A model generated the notes under the pieces. That model made no database searches and had not been told where the DNA came from. It saw nothing but the letters and a program-made list of their open reading frames with translations. The position numbers and the translations under genes are program-made. DNA of 60,076 bases from Pseudomonadota bacterium (GTDB lineage: Bacteria; Pseudomonadota; Gammaproteobacteria; Thiotrichales; Thiotrichaceae): assembly GCA_002747455.1 (NCBI GenBank), contig PDPG01000050.1, positions 1 to 60,076 on the forward strand, in the 5' to 3' direction. Below are positions 1 through 10,265 of the stretch, piece by piece; position 1 is the first letter of the stretch; every line of letters begins with the position of its first letter.

Positions 1-195
<195 letters not shown>

Positions 196-224
196 TTACA
201 ATCCCAATAAAACTAGAAATACTC

Positions 225-1652
225 TCAACTACGTCCGTAAGAATCCTCAAAGCGCACAATATCATCTTCACCCAGATAACTACCCGATTGCACCTCAATG
301 ATCTCCAAAGGTACCTTACCGGGATTACTGAGGGAGTGAGTTTCGCCCAGCGGGATATAGGTAGACTGATTTTCTGTCAACAATAGGATCTGATCACCGC
401 AACGAACCTCTGCCGTACCACTAACCACAATCCAGTGTTCCGCACGGTGATGATGCATTTGCAAAGAGAGCTTCTCGCCCGGTTTAACTACAATACGCTT
501 GACTTGAAAGCGTCCACCTGCATCAATGCAGTCATAGCTCCCCCACGGGCGGTAGACCTCACGATGTATACTGGCCTCACTACGCTGTTGGGCTTGCAAT
601 TGCCCGACAATATGTTTGACATCCTGAACTCGGCCTCTGTCCGCAACCAAGACCGCATCCTTCGTTTCCACGACCACCAAATCATCAACACCAACCAACG
701 CTACCAAGCGATGATCAGCATGAACCAGATTGCCGCTGGATTGATGTACCAAAACATCGCCGCGCAGCAAATTCTGTTGGTTATCCTGTTGGCCAACCTC
801 CCACACCGCCGACCACGCCCCAACATCGTTCCAACCAGCATCCAGTGGTATCACTACTGCATCTTGAGTTTTTTCCATCACCGCGTAGTCAATCGAAATG
901 GCTGGTGCACCCTCAAACGCCGCAGTGTCCAAACGTATAAAATCCAGGTCATGACTAAAGTGGGCAAGCGCCGCCTGGCAAGCCTGCAATATTTCGGGCT
1001 GATATGCTTCCAGTGCTGCCAATAAACGATCCGCACGGAAAAGGAACATTCCACTGTTCCAAAAATACTCGCCACTATTAATATAGGCTTGTGCGGTTAC
1101 AGCATCCGGCTTTTCCACAAAAGCAGCTACCCGTTTAGCAGGCAAATCCGCCAAATCCTCGCCCTGTCGAATGTAACCATACCCCGTTTCCGCCCGCCGC
1201 GGCACAATTCCAAACGTGGTGAGGTAGCCACCTTGAGCTGCGAGCGCAGCCCGCTGCACCGCTTGCTGAAATGCACACTCATCCGCAATCACATGATCAG
1301 CAGGAAGCACCAGCATCAAAGCGTCTGTCTTACCTCGTTGTGTGAGGTGAAGCGCTGCCAGCGCAAGGGCAGGAGCAGTGTCGCGCCCCACAGGCTCCAG
1401 TAAAATGCCTTGATGTGCAAGTTGTAGTTCCCGCAACTGTTCCGCCACCATAAAACGGTGCTCTTCATTACACACCACCAGCACATCTTCCATCCGCGAA
1501 ACGCCTTGCAAGCGTTGCACGGTATTTTGAAATAGAGTCTGCTCATCCACCAATGGCAAAAACTGCTTCGGACGCAACTGACGCGACAGCGGCCACAGGC
1601 GCGTACCCGAACCACCGGACAGAATAACAGGTGTAATAGAAGGTGTAGTCAT
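225..1652 (-). CDS. manC: Mannose-1-phosphate guanylyltransferase / mannose-6-phosphate isomerase (type II PMI-GMP)
   Basis: Bifunctional enzyme of 475 residues, the usual length for ManC/AlgA/CpsB. Residues 13-31 carry the nucleotidyltransferase signature [19 protein letters not shown]. An FVEKP motif and [10 protein letters not shown] lie in the middle of the transferase domain. The C-terminal cupin, from about residue 398, has the metal-binding histidine cluster [10 protein letters not shown] of the isomerase. It makes GDP-mannose from mannose-1-phosphate and GTP and interconverts mannose-6-phosphate and fructose-6-phosphate. Its start overlaps the end of manB by four bases, showing translational coupling. 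Confidence 0.95.
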   Translation of the reverse strand: MTTPSITPVILSGGSGTRLWPLSRQLRPKQFLPLVDEQTLFQNTVQRLQGVSRMEDVLVVCNEEHRFMVAEQLRELQLAHQGILLEPVGRDTAPALALAALHLTQRGKTDALMLVLPADHVIADECAFQQAVQRAALAAQGGYLTTFGIVPRRAETGYGYIRQGEDLADLPAKRVAAFVEKPDAVTAQAYINSGEYFWNSGMFLFRADRLLAALEAYQPEILQACQAALAHFSHDLDFIRLDTAAFEGAPAISIDYAVMEKTQDAVVIPLDAGWNDVGAWSAVWEVGQQDNQQNLLRGDVLVHQSSGNLVHADHRLVALVGVDDLVVVETKDAVLVADRGRVQDVKHIVGQLQAQQRSEASIHREVYRPWGSYDCIDAGGRFQVKRIVVKPGEKLSLQMHHHRAEHWIVVSGTAEVRCGDQILLLTENQSTYIPLGETHSLSNPGKVPLEIIEVQSGSYLGEDDIVRFEDSYGRS

Positions 1653-3019
1653 GAGTTTTGAACCAATTGGCTAATCAAATCTGTTTGTTGTTGCATGAGA
1701 GCCACATCCCCCCTACTTTCAACATTGAGGCGCAACACTGGCTCGGTATTCGATCCGCGTAAGTTAAACCGCCAATCCGCAAATGTCATACTCAGTCCAT
1801 CAGTAGTATCGATTTCAGGTTTATCTGCCAAGAAATACTCCTCAACCTTTGCAATACTGGCTTGCACATCCTGCACCCGAAAATTAATCTCACCACTACA
1901 GGGATAAGCCGCCATGCGTTCGCCAACTAATGCAGACAGCGACTTTCCTGTGGTGCAAAGCAGTTCAGCCACCAGCAACCACGGAATCATGCCACTGTCG
2001 CAATAGGCAAAATCGCGGAAATAATGATGGGCACTCATCTCGCCGCCATACACTGCATCTTCCGCCCGCATCCGCTCCTTGATGAAAGCGTGTCCTGTCT
2101 TGGATTGAATGGGAATCCCACCATTGGCTTGCACCACATCCACCGTATTCCACGTTAAGCGTGGATCATGGATAATCTTTGCACCTGTTTGCTTTTGTAA
2201 AAAAGCTTCTGCCAACAAGCCGACAATATAATAACCTTCGATAAATTCGCCATTTTCATCAAACAAAAAACAACGATCGAAGTCGCCATCCCATGCGACC
2301 CCCATATCAGCATTATGTGCCAGCACAGCACTGCTGGTGTCAGCTCTGCACTCAGGCAACAAAGGGTTTGGAATACCGTGAGGAAAGGTGCCGTCCGGCT
2401 CGTTATGGATTTTAATGAGAGTAACGGGGGCCTGTAGACGCTGAAACTCAGCTTCAAGCGCATCAACAACATGCCCAGCCGCGCCATTGCCAGCATTAAC
2501 AACCAGTTTTACGGGTTCGAAATTCTGAAGGTCAATATAACCCAGCAAATGCTGCACATAGTCCGTTAAGCAAGATTGCTGGGTTAGCACACCGCGCCGA
2601 GCAACCGGCGGATATTCACTGGCTTCTGCTATGTGTTGTATATCGACTAACCCCATATCACCACTAATTGGCCTTGAACCTTCACGAACCAACTTCATGC
2701 CATTGTAATCCACGGGGTTGTGACTGGCTGTCACCTCAATACCACCATCCACACCCAAATGGAAGGTAGCAAAATAGACCTCCTCTGTCCCCGTCACGCC
2801 TAAATCGATAACGTCAACACCTGCATCCATTAAACCGTTGGCTAGTGCGAGCTTGAGTGACTTGGAGGTAAGACGCACATCTCCACCCACTACGGCCGTC
2901 TTCCCTTCACCTAAAAACACACCGTAGGCACGCCCGACACGGTAGGCAATGTCATCATTCAGCTCACTGCCCAGCTTGCCTCGGATGTCGTAAGCCTTAA
3001 AGCAGGTTAATTTATCCAT
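1649..3019 (-). CDS. manB: Phosphomannomutase
   Basis: A 456-residue alpha-D-phosphohexomutase. The phosphoserine loop TASHNP is at residues 97-102 (Ser99 catalytic), the Mg-binding loop DGDFDR at about 244-249, and the sugar-binding GEMSAHHYF near residue 330. The C-terminal [17 protein letters not shown] is the phosphate-binding signature. It supplies mannose-1-phosphate to ManC. It is the first gene after the ops element, which lies about 50 bp upstream of its start, so its transcription is probably under RfaH control. An AlgC-like dual phosphomannomutase/phosphoglucomutase activity is possible and cannot be excluded. Confidence 0.93.
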   Translation of the reverse strand: MDKLTCFKAYDIRGKLGSELNDDIAYRVGRAYGVFLGEGKTAVVGGDVRLTSKSLKLALANGLMDAGVDVIDLGVTGTEEVYFATFHLGVDGGIEVTASHNPVDYNGMKLVREGSRPISGDMGLVDIQHIAEASEYPPVARRGVLTQQSCLTDYVQHLLGYIDLQNFEPVKLVVNAGNGAAGHVVDALEAEFQRLQAPVTLIKIHNEPDGTFPHGIPNPLLPECRADTSSAVLAHNADMGVAWDGDFDRCFLFDENGEFIEGYYIVGLLAEAFLQKQTGAKIIHDPRLTWNTVDVVQANGGIPIQSKTGHAFIKERMRAEDAVYGGEMSAHHYFRDFAYCDSGMIPWLLVAELLCTTGKSLSALVGERMAAYPCSGEINFRVQDVQASIAKVEEYFLADKPEIDTTDGLSMTFADWRFNLRGSNTEPVLRLNVESRGDVALMQQQTDLISQLVQNS

Positions 3020-3069
3020 GTACCAACCACCGCAATCTTAATAGACCAATGAACCCTGCCATCGCCAGA

Positions 3070-3081
3070 CACGCTACCGCC
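3070..3081 (-). promoter_or_regulatory. ops element (RfaH recruitment site)
   Basis: Read on the minus strand this is GGCGGTAGCGTG, identical to the ops (operon polarity suppressor) consensus that RfaH recognises in the non-template strand of paused RNA polymerase. It lies in the roughly 150-bp leader between the end of rfaH and the start of manB, in the right orientation for the manB-manC-gmd operon. The preceding bases GTGGTAG recall a JUMPstart leader. Confidence 0.88.
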
Positions 3082-3172
3082 CTACCACGTCCTCATAGCA
3101 TCAATATCACTGGATTCAATTTGGATTTCTATCAACCAACAGCCCGAGCAAGTCGTAAGGCCACGAAAAAAC

Positions 3173-3688
3173 TCAAGCAATCTTACAAAGATCAACTGTC
3201 GAAACCGCCACGCTTGCCTGCTCACTCAGCAGATTCATCAACAACACAGCCCTTTCCTCACCGCTATATCGCTCAAACACAGCCTCTAACCCCTGAAAAG
3301 AACCGCTGGTGATTATAACCCTATCCCCACGATGAAAGCGATCTAAATCTATCGCCCTCTCCTGAAACTGCCCTTCGCGCTCCTGAATCTCTTCAATCAA
3401 CGCATCCGGTATACTTAACGGATAATCACCAAATTGCACAAACCCCGACACACCATACGTTGACCGTATCGGCGCCCAGTTATCATGAATACGATTAAGT
3501 TGAATAAATAAATAACGAGGAAACAGCGACTCCGTCACCTTAACCAGCTTCCCCCTGCGCCGACGCTCGCGCATCGCGAGTGGTCGATAAGTGACATAAC
3601 CCTGATTATTCAACTGCTCCTCGGCGTATGCTTCCTGTCGGGGTTTACTTGTCAGCACATACCAAGCCGAACCATCATCCTGAGCCAT
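3173..3688 (-). CDS. rfaH: Transcription antiterminator RfaH (NusG paralogue)
   Basis: A 171-residue NusG-family protein. The NGN domain (about 1-105) begins WYVLTSKPRQEAYAEEQLNNQ and includes LFPRYLFIQL and GVSGFVQFG. A short linker and a C-terminal KOW-like domain (GDRVIITSGSFQG) follow. These are closer to RfaH than to housekeeping NusG, which would sit with secE and the L11/L1 operon. RfaH binds RNA polymerase at ops sites and suppresses Rho-dependent termination in long surface-polysaccharide operons. A perfect ops site lies just downstream, before manB. A good Shine-Dalgarno sequence (GGAGTG) precedes the ATG. Confidence 0.93.
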   Translation of the reverse strand: MAQDDGSAWYVLTSKPRQEAYAEEQLNNQGYVTYRPLAMRERRRRGKLVKVTESLFPRYLFIQLNRIHDNWAPIRSTYGVSGFVQFGDYPLSIPDALIEEIQEREGQFQERAIDLDRFHRGDRVIITSGSFQGLEAVFERYSGEERAVLLMNLLSEQASVAVSTVDLCKIA

Positions 3689-3900
3689 CTTGACACTCCT
3701 TAGCGACCCATATTGTTCAACAAATAGCTTACCCTACCAATTAATCGCTAATTGAGCAATCAATATTAGAGTTTTAGCCATCCTGGCTCCAAGAACCTAT
3801 AAATTGATTCTATTGGCCGATAATATTAACGACACATGAACAATGACGCAGTCCACTAGCACCCAGATAAACGGTCGAACCCATCGCTTGGACTCCAACC

Positions 3901-5082
3901 CTACTCTCCACCTCGCCTTTCCAGCATCGCCACTACCGGCAACTTCTTACCTTCCAGAAACTCCAGAAACGAGCCACCACCCGTAGAAATATACGACACT
4001 TTATCAGAAATTCCATACTTATCAATGGCCGCTAAGGTATCACCACCACCCGCTACAGAAAAACCGTCAGACTCCGCAATCGCCGTGGCAATTGCCTTGG
4101 TTCCTTCACCGAACTGATCAAACTCAAAGACGCCCACCGGACCATTCCAGACAATGGTTCCGGCATTTTTGATAACCTCCGCAAGTTGCTTTGCAGACTC
4201 CGGCCCAATGTCAAACACCATATCATCATCAGCAATATCAGGCACCGACTTCAATGTTGCCTCTGCCGTTTCAGAAAACTCTTTGCCACAGACTACATCC
4301 ATCGGCACAGGAATACTTCCACCATTGGCTTCGGCTGCTGCACTCAGACGTTTACAGGTATCAATCAAATCCGCTTCGTACAGTGACTTCCCGACCTGAT
4401 GGCCTGCGGCGGCAATGAAGGTATTGGCGATTCCGCCACCCACAATAAGCTGATCTACTACCTTAGACAAGGATTCTAGCACCGTCAGCTTGGTTGAAAC
4501 CTTGGAGCCGCCCACCAAGGCCACCATAGGACGCGCTGGATTATCCAACGCTTTCCCTAGTGCTTCCAATTCTGCGGCAAGTAACGGCCCTGCTGCCGCA
4601 ACGGGTGCAAATTCCCCCGCACCGCAGGTTGACGCTTGCGCACGATGCGCCGTACCAAAAGCATCCATGACGTAAACATCACAGAGGCTCGCATACTGGC
4701 GCGATAAGGCTTCATCATTTTTTTTCTCACCCACATTGAAGCGAACATTTTCCAGCAGCACGACCTGAGCATTTTCCAACTCAGGCGCGCGCTCCAGATA
4801 ATCCGATACCAATGCAACAGACTGCCCCAAGGCTTCCGTCATATAATCCGCGACGGGTTTGAGCGAAAACTCATTTTCCGGCTGACCTTCTGTTGGACGA
4901 CCAAGGTGGGACATCACCATAACTTTGGCACCCGCCTCCATAGCCAGCTTCAGGCTCGGCAGCGATGCTTCGATACGCTTTGCTGATGTAACTTTTCCAT
5001 CTTTAACAGGCACATTCAGATCCTGCCGAATAAGCACGCGCTTTCCGCGCAAGTCCAGATCCGTCATATTGATAATAGGCAT
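3901..5082 (-). CDS. pgk: Phosphoglycerate kinase
   Basis: A 393-residue glycolytic/Calvin-cycle kinase exchanging phosphate between 1,3-bisphosphoglycerate and ADP. The N-terminus has [11 protein letters not shown], followed by [22 protein letters not shown], the nucleotide site NGPVGVFE, and GGGDT near the C-terminus. The frame is open further upstream to 5211, but homology begins at [16 protein letters not shown] (ATG at 5082), which has an AGGGAG ribosome site just before it. I chose that start; the longer version would overlap tkt. It is co-directional with tkt, 37 bp away. Confidence 0.96.
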   Translation of the reverse strand: MPIINMTDLDLRGKRVLIRQDLNVPVKDGKVTSAKRIEASLPSLKLAMEAGAKVMVMSHLGRPTEGQPENEFSLKPVADYMTEALGQSVALVSDYLERAPELENAQVVLLENVRFNVGEKKNDEALSRQYASLCDVYVMDAFGTAHRAQASTCGAGEFAPVAAAGPLLAAELEALGKALDNPARPMVALVGGSKVSTKLTVLESLSKVVDQLIVGGGIANTFIAAAGHQVGKSLYEADLIDTCKRLSAAAEANGGSIPVPMDVVCGKEFSETAEATLKSVPDIADDDMVFDIGPESAKQLAEVIKNAGTIVWNGPVGVFEFDQFGEGTKAIATAIAESDGFSVAGGGDTLAAIDKYGISDKVSYISTGGGSFLEFLEGKKLPVVAMLERRGGE

Positions 5083-5119
5083 AAACACTCCCTGATATTT
5101 TCTCAAAACTTTCCCGACA

Positions 5120-7123
5120 TCATGCCACAACATCATTGATTGCGGCCAACACTGCCTTGGTGGTAATACCAAAGTATTCAAACAGTTCATTGGCTGGAGC
5201 CGATTCACCAAAGCCGGTCATTCCAACCACAGCACCATTCATGCCCACGTACTTATACCAGCCATCCATAATCGCCGCTTCAACGGCAACACGAGCGGTC
5301 ACTGCTGCGGGCAAAACAGACTCTTTGTAAGCCGCATCTTGCTTGTCAAACTCAGTCGTTGACGGCATTGATACCACACGCACCTTTTTGTCCGATTGCT
5401 CAGCAGCCTCCATCGCCAACTGAACTTCTGAGCCTGTCGCTATCACGATAACATCCGGCACACCGTCTGTATCTTTGAGAATATAGCCGCCCTTACTAAT
5501 ATTCGCTAAGGTTGCTTCATCTCGCGCAATATGTGGCAAACTCTGGCGCGAAAAAATCAGACAGGATGGACTATCTTTCGCCTCAATCGCCGACTTCCAG
5601 GAGACCGCAGATTCCACCGCATCACAGGCACGCCATACATTCATATTCGGAATCATACGCAAGGTTGGAGTTTGCTCAACCGCCTGGTGGGTCGGGCCGT
5701 CTTCGCCTAGGCCAATGGAATCATGCGTGTACACAAAAATGCTACGAATTTTCATCAATGCAGCCATACGCAACGCATTTCTGGCATACTCAGAGAACAT
5801 CAGGAAAGTAGCACCATAAGGCATCAAACCACCGTGCAAAGCGACACCATTCATAATGGCACTCATGCCAAACTCGCGTACACCGTAGGACAGGTAGTTG
5901 CCCGCAAAGTCCTGCTCCGGGCCATGATCCGAGTTAATGTATTGGCTGCCACTAAAGAAAGTGTTGTTCGATGGCGTCAAGTCTGCTGAGCCGCCCAAAA
6001 GTTCCGGTAGCAACGGGCCAAACGCATTGAGCGCTGTCTTTGACGAGGCGCGTGTGGCCTGCGTAATTGCCTGACTTGCGATATTTTTTACCGCATCACT
6101 AGCCGCTTGCTGCCAATTTTCCGGCAAGTCTCCAGCCATCCGACGCTTGAACTCAGTAGCCTCTGCCGGATAAACCCGAGCATAAGCATCAAACCGCTCA
6201 TTCCACTCAGCCTCAGCCGCACGACCAGTTTCTTTCGCATCCCACGCGACATAAATCTCATCTGGAATTTCAAACGGCGCATAATCCCAACCCATTGCCT
6301 TACGAGCCGCCGCAACTTCTTCCTGCCCCAACGGTGCACCATGTACATCATGACCACCCTGTTTGTTTGGCGCACCTTTACCAATCACTGTTTTACAGCA
6401 AATCAATGTGGGCTTATTAATCTCTGCGCGCGCCTGCTCGGTTGCCGCCTTGATTGCCTCCGCATTATGCCCATCGACATTGGCAATCACTTGCCAACCA
6501 TAAGACTCAAAGCGTTTTGGCGTATCATCGGCAAACCAGCCAGTCACATCACCGTCAATCGAGATACCGTTGTCATCATAAAAGCAGATAAGCTTGCCCA
6601 GCTTTAATGTTCCTGCCAACGAGCAGACTTCGTGTGAGATGCCTTCCATTAGGCAGCCATCACCAAGAAAAGTATAGGTATAGTGATCGACAATCTCATG
6701 ACCGTCACGATTGAACTGCGCCGCCAGTACCTTTTCGGCCAGCGCCATACCCACCGCATTACTGATACCCTGCCCCAGGGGGCCGGTTGTGGTTTCGATT
6801 CCGGGCGCATAGCCATACTCAGGATGGCCAGGGGTTTTTGAATGTAACTGGCGGAAATTACGCAAATCTTCCATTGAAAGGTCATAGCCCGTTAAGTGCA
6901 GCACCGAATAAGGCAGCATGGATGCATGCCCATTGGACATCACAAAGCGATCACGGTTTGCCCATGAAGGGTTACTTGGATTGTGCTTCATGAAGTCGTT
7001 ATAAAGCACCTCGGCGATATCAGCCATCCCCATAGGGGCACCAGGGTGGCCGGAATTGGCTTGCTGCACGGCGTCCATGCTTAAAGCACGAATGGCATTG
7101 GCGAGTACGCTACGGGATAACAT
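5120..7123 (-). CDS. tkt: Transketolase
   Basis: A 667-residue thiamine-diphosphate enzyme of full family length. It starts with [19 protein letters not shown]. The ThDP/metal motif [12 protein letters not shown] lies near residue 155, and the central domain contains [15 protein letters not shown]. It transfers two-carbon units between ketoses and aldoses in the pentose phosphate or Calvin pathways. It is followed by pgk in the same direction. In many gammaproteobacteria a glyceraldehyde-3-phosphate dehydrogenase gene sits between these two; here it is absent. Confidence 0.96.
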   Translation of the reverse strand: MLSRSVLANAIRALSMDAVQQANSGHPGAPMGMADIAEVLYNDFMKHNPSNPSWANRDRFVMSNGHASMLPYSVLHLTGYDLSMEDLRNFRQLHSKTPGHPEYGYAPGIETTTGPLGQGISNAVGMALAEKVLAAQFNRDGHEIVDHYTYTFLGDGCLMEGISHEVCSLAGTLKLGKLICFYDDNGISIDGDVTGWFADDTPKRFESYGWQVIANVDGHNAEAIKAATEQARAEINKPTLICCKTVIGKGAPNKQGGHDVHGAPLGQEEVAAARKAMGWDYAPFEIPDEIYVAWDAKETGRAAEAEWNERFDAYARVYPAEATEFKRRMAGDLPENWQQAASDAVKNIASQAITQATRASSKTALNAFGPLLPELLGGSADLTPSNNTFFSGSQYINSDHGPEQDFAGNYLSYGVREFGMSAIMNGVALHGGLMPYGATFLMFSEYARNALRMAALMKIRSIFVYTHDSIGLGEDGPTHQAVEQTPTLRMIPNMNVWRACDAVESAVSWKSAIEAKDSPSCLIFSRQSLPHIARDEATLANISKGGYILKDTDGVPDVIVIATGSEVQLAMEAAEQSDKKVRVVSMPSTTEFDKQDAAYKESVLPAAVTARVAVEAAIMDGWYKYVGMNGAVVGMTGFGESAPANELFEYFGITTKAVLAAINDVVA

Positions 7124-7331
7124 TGACTATCTCCTGAGATGTAAGGAATTTGAAAAGTGCGTATACTAGCAGATCGTTTTTTCTGGTGCTTGCGAATTCA
7201 GCCTGAGCATTCCCCCCACCTCATCCGAGGTTTATGCAGCTCTGCACAATAAGTTATTTACCAGCCATGCATTTGCTTTCTGTATCCGCTATGCTCCGAA
7301 CCATTAACACTAACCACACAGACGATAAAAT

Positions 7332-8225
7332 ATGAAAGGTATTATTTTAGCGGGTGGTAGCGGTACGCGCTTATACCCCCTCACCCGTGGTGTTAGCAAG
7401 CAATTGATGCCGATTTATGACAAACCCATGATTTATTACCCATTATCCACGCTAATGCTGGCGGGGATTCGGGATATCTTAATTATCTCCACCCCTAATG
7501 ACTTACCCCAGTTTCAGCGTTTGCTGGGGAATGGCGATGAATTTGGCCTGCGTTTTGATTTTATTGCCCAGCCCTCGCCGGATGGACTGGCTCAAGCCTT
7601 TATTCTTGGCAAAGACTTCATTGGTGATGATGATGTTTGCTTGGTACTAGGGGATAACATCTTTCATGGCAATGCACTACAGGAGCTTCTACACCACGCC
7701 GTTCGCACTGTCAAAGAAGAAAACAAAGCAACTGTCTGTGGCTATTACGTTAGTGACCCAGAGCGCTACGGAGTGGCAGAGTTTGACCAGTCCGGTAACG
7801 TACTGGGAATTGAGGAGAAACCAGCACAACCAAAAAGCAATTACGCCGTCGTAGGGCTGTACTTCTACCCCAATGACGTGGTGCAGATAGCAAGTGCCGT
7901 AAAGCCATCAGCCAGGGGTGAGCTAGAGATCACATCCGTCAACCAGACTTTTTTGTCACAAGGGCGACTTAAAATGGAACTCATGGGGCGGGGGTATGCC
8001 TGGCTGGACACAGGAACACACGACAGCTTGCTGGATGCTTCGGAATATATTGCCGTCATTGAGCGCCGACAAGGACTCAAAGTTGCTTGTATAGAAGAAA
8101 TTGCCTACGATCTGGGGTACATTTCCAAACAACAACTACTCAGTCTGGCAGAACCATTAAAAAAAACGGGCTACGGGCAGTACCTAATTAAACGCAGTCA
8201 GGCAACTTCCAGAGCAAAATCATGA
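7332..8225 (+). CDS. rfbA: Glucose-1-phosphate thymidylyltransferase
   Basis: A 297-residue Rml[21 protein letters not shown] at residues 8-27 is the dNTP-binding and catalytic signature, followed by [27 protein letters not shown] and the [14 protein letters not shown] region are also present. It makes dTDP-glucose from glucose-1-phosphate and dTTP, the first step to dTDP-L-rhamnose. Its last four bases overlap the start of rfbC. The usual partners rfbB and rfbD are not in this window. Confidence 0.95.
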   Translation: MKGIILAGGSGTRLYPLTRGVSKQLMPIYDKPMIYYPLSTLMLAGIRDILIISTPNDLPQFQRLLGNGDEFGLRFDFIAQPSPDGLAQAFILGKDFIGDDDVCLVLGDNIFHGNALQELLHHAVRTVKEENKATVCGYYVSDPERYGVAEFDQSGNVLGIEEKPAQPKSNYAVVGLYFYPNDVVQIASAVKPSARGELEITSVNQTFLSQGRLKMELMGRGYAWLDTGTHDSLLDASEYIAVIERRQGLKVACIEEIAYDLGYISKQQLLSLAEPLKKTGYGQYLIKRSQATSRAKS

Positions 8226-8773
8226 ACTATATCCCTACCAAGATACCCGATGTTGTCATTATAGAACCACAGGTCTTTGGCGATGAACGAGGCTTCTTTA
8301 TGGAAACGTGGCAAGCCCGCGACTTCCAGCAAAATGTAGCTGATGTACAGTTTGTTCAGGACAACCACAGCAAATCCGGTCATGGCATTTTGCGCGGTTT
8401 ACACTACCAGATTAAGCACCCACAAGGTAAGTTGGTTCGTGTGGTGGCAGGCACGGTGTTTGATGTAGCAGTCGATATGCGTAAACATTCACCAACTTTT
8501 GGGCAATGGGTGGGCTGCGAACTATCCGCCGAAAATAAACGCATGTTTTGGGTACCAGAGGGCTTTGCACATGGCTTTTATGTCATGAGCGAGTCCGCTG
8601 AATTCGTTTACAAATGTACCGATTACTACGCCCCAGAGTATGAACGAAGCCTGTTATGGAACGATACAACCATTGGTATCGACTGGCCACTAGTGGACAA
8701 CAAACAGCCACTGCTTTCGGCAAAAGATACAGATGGCGTACCCTTTATTGATGCAGACTACTTTGCCCAATAA
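8222..8773 (+). CDS. rfbC: dTDP-4-dehydrorhamnose 3,5-epimerase
   Basis: A 183-residue cupin-fold epimerase (RmlC). [10 protein letters not shown] near residue 21, then [16 protein letters not shown] with the catalytic histidine at residue 61, then [11 protein letters not shown], and [14 protein letters not shown] with the conserved second half of the active site. It acts on dTDP-4-keto-6-deoxyglucose in rhamnose synthesis. It is translationally coupled to rfbA by an ATGA overlap. Length and motifs are normal. Confidence 0.95.
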   Translation: MNYIPTKIPDVVIIEPQVFGDERGFFMETWQARDFQQNVADVQFVQDNHSKSGHGILRGLHYQIKHPQGKLVRVVAGTVFDVAVDMRKHSPTFGQWVGCELSAENKRMFWVPEGFAHGFYVMSESAEFVYKCTDYYAPEYERSLLWNDTTIGIDWPLVDNKQPLLSAKDTDGVPFIDADYFAQ

Positions 8774-8900
8774 TGCTTTACGTCCATCGGGTTTGCTGCA
8801 CTTTATCCGTCTAGCAGGGTGATTTTTGATAAAAGCTTGGCTACAATACGCCACCATTCTTTCACCTATTGTGATGAAGTGAATGAACGATAAAACACCC

Positions 8901-8970
8901 CCTGAGGAGCGTTGCAACCGAAGTTAATCGGCTAGGCTCAGGAAGGTATCCCCCAACATACAACGGCGCT
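8901..8970 (+). promoter_or_regulatory. SAH riboswitch upstream of metK
   Basis: The sequence matches the S-adenosylhomocysteine riboswitch. P1 is CCTGAG (8901-8906) pairing with CTCAGG (8937-8942), with the conserved GAGGAGCGTTGCAACC and AGGCTCAGG segments. P2 is CCGA (8918-8921) with TCGG (8928-8931). The pseudoknot is AGCGTTG (8908-8914) pairing with the 3' CAACGGCGCT (8961-8970). It ends 29 bp before the metK start and 18 bp before its ribosome site (TAGGAG). Known SAH riboswitches turn expression on when SAH builds up. No intrinsic terminator is obvious, so control of translation start is the likelier mode. Confidence 0.9.
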
Positions 8971-8999
8971 CAGTCTATAATAACTTTTAGGAGATTCTT

Positions 9000-10154
9000 A
9001 TGGCTGGGAACCACTTGTTCACATCCGAATCCGTATCTGCAGGTCATCCAGACAAGATGGCCGACCAAATTTCTGATGCTGTTCTTGACGCAATTTTAGA
9101 GCAGGATAAAGATGCCCGTGTTGCCTGTGAGACACTCGTTAAAACCGGCATGGTTATACTGGCCGGTGAAGTCACAACCTCCGCCTACGTTGATATTGAA
9201 AATATCGTACGCGATGTGGTGAATGGTATCGGTTACAACAATTCTGATGTTGGCTTTGACGGTAATACCTGCGCGGTCATCAATGCGATTGGTCAGCAGT
9301 CGCCGGATATTGCTATGGGTGTGGACCGTGAAGATAAAGAGTCACAAGGCGCGGGTGATCAGGGCCTGATGTTCGGCTACGCCAGTAACGAAACTGATGT
9401 TTTAATGCCTGCCCCTATAACTTACTCTCATCGTTTGGTAAAGCGCCAGGCAGATTTGCTAAAATCCGGTGCGCTCCCTTGGCTTCGTCCAGATGCAAAA
9501 AGTCAGGTCACTTTCCGCTACGAAGATGACAAGCCGGTAGCGATTGATGCCGTGGTACTTTCAACGCAGCATGATCCTGATGTCACTCCGGCTGATTTGC
9601 ATGAAGCCGTGATGGAAGAAATCATCAAAAACGTACTTCCGGCTGAATGGCTGGATGCAAACACAAAATACCATATCAATCCGACAGGTCAGTTTATTAT
9701 CGGTGGGCCAGTTGGTGACTGCGGTTTGACGGGTCGTAAGATCATCGTAGACACTTACGGCGGTATGGCACGTCACGGTGGTGGTGCATTCTCAGGCAAG
9801 GATCCTTCAAAGGTTGACCGCTCTGCGGCTTACGCCGGTCGTTATGCCGCCAAGAATGTGGTAGCTGCCGGGTTAGCGGATCGTTGTGAAATCCAGGTTT
9901 CCTATGCCATCGGTGTCGCTGAACCAACCTCTATTTCAGTTGAGACGTTCGGCACGGGTAAGTTGGCTGATGAGCAAATCGAGAAGCTGGTTCGTGAAAA
10001 CTTTGACCTGCGCCCCTATGGTATTGTCACCATGCTGGACTTGCTGCGCCCTATCTATCGTCAGACAGCAAGCTATGGACACTTCGGTCGTTCAGACATT
10101 GACCTCCCGTGGGAGCGAACCGACCGCGCCGAGCAGTTAAAGGCCGCACTATAA
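9000..10154 (+). CDS. metK: S-adenosylmethionine synthetase
   Basis: A 384-residue enzyme making SAM from methionine and ATP. It shows [16 protein letters not shown] at residues 15-30, [12 protein letters not shown] near residue 117, [19 protein letters not shown] in the C-terminal third and a C-terminal LPWERTD. TAGGAG just before the ATG is the ribosome site. It is preceded by an SAH riboswitch and followed, after a second SAH riboswitch, by ahcY, so synthesis of SAM and removal of SAH sit together. Confidence 0.97.
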   Translation: MAGNHLFTSESVSAGHPDKMADQISDAVLDAILEQDKDARVACETLVKTGMVILAGEVTTSAYVDIENIVRDVVNGIGYNNSDVGFDGNTCAVINAIGQQSPDIAMGVDREDKESQGAGDQGLMFGYASNETDVLMPAPITYSHRLVKRQADLLKSGALPWLRPDAKSQVTFRYEDDKPVAIDAVVLSTQHDPDVTPADLHEAVMEEIIKNVLPAEWLDANTKYHINPTGQFIIGGPVGDCGLTGRKIIVDTYGGMARHGGGAFSGKDPSKVDRSAAYAGRYAAKNVVAAGLADRCEIQVSYAIGVAEPTSISVETFGTGKLADEQIEKLVRENFDLRPYGIVTMLDLLRPIYRQTASYGHFGRSDIDLPWERTDRAEQLKAAL

Positions 10155-10173
10155 TCAACTTTTAACAGCACCA

Positions 10174-10241
10174 CCTGAGTAGCGTTGCACCCCAGTTTAG
10201 GGCCAGGCTCAGGCGGTGTTGTACATGAATCCAACCACGCT
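10174..10241 (+). promoter_or_regulatory. SAH riboswitch upstream of ahcY
   Basis: Second copy of the SAH aptamer. P1 is CCTGAG (10174-10179) with CTCAGG (10208-10213). The core AGCGTTGCA at 10181-10189 follows, and the 3' pseudoknot strand CAACCACGCT (10232-10241) pairs with AGCGTTG. It differs from the metK copy in P2 (CCCC/GGGC type) and in loop length, so it is not a recent duplication of it. It lies 24 bp before the ahcY start and would raise AhcY when SAH accumulates, the classical use of this aptamer. Confidence 0.9.
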
Positions 10242-10265
10242 AGCTTTATTTGATTAGAGAACATT

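Noticed and set aside
435..1025. 196-codon open frame antisense to manC
   Set aside because: It lies wholly inside a well-supported gene on the other strand and its translation resembles nothing; it is a frame shadow.
5083..5211. Longer N-terminus for pgk
   Set aside because: The extra 43 residues overlap tkt, are not family-like, and the ATG at 5082 has a better ribosome site.
7150..7180. Minus-strand promoter for tkt (TAGTATAC as -10)
   Set aside because: The -10 is reasonable but no convincing -35 lies at the right distance; too weak to list as a feature.
8819..8847. Promoter for metK with TACAAT at 8842-8847
   Set aside because: A fair -10 but the -35 region (TGATTT) is poor; the riboswitch is supported without it.
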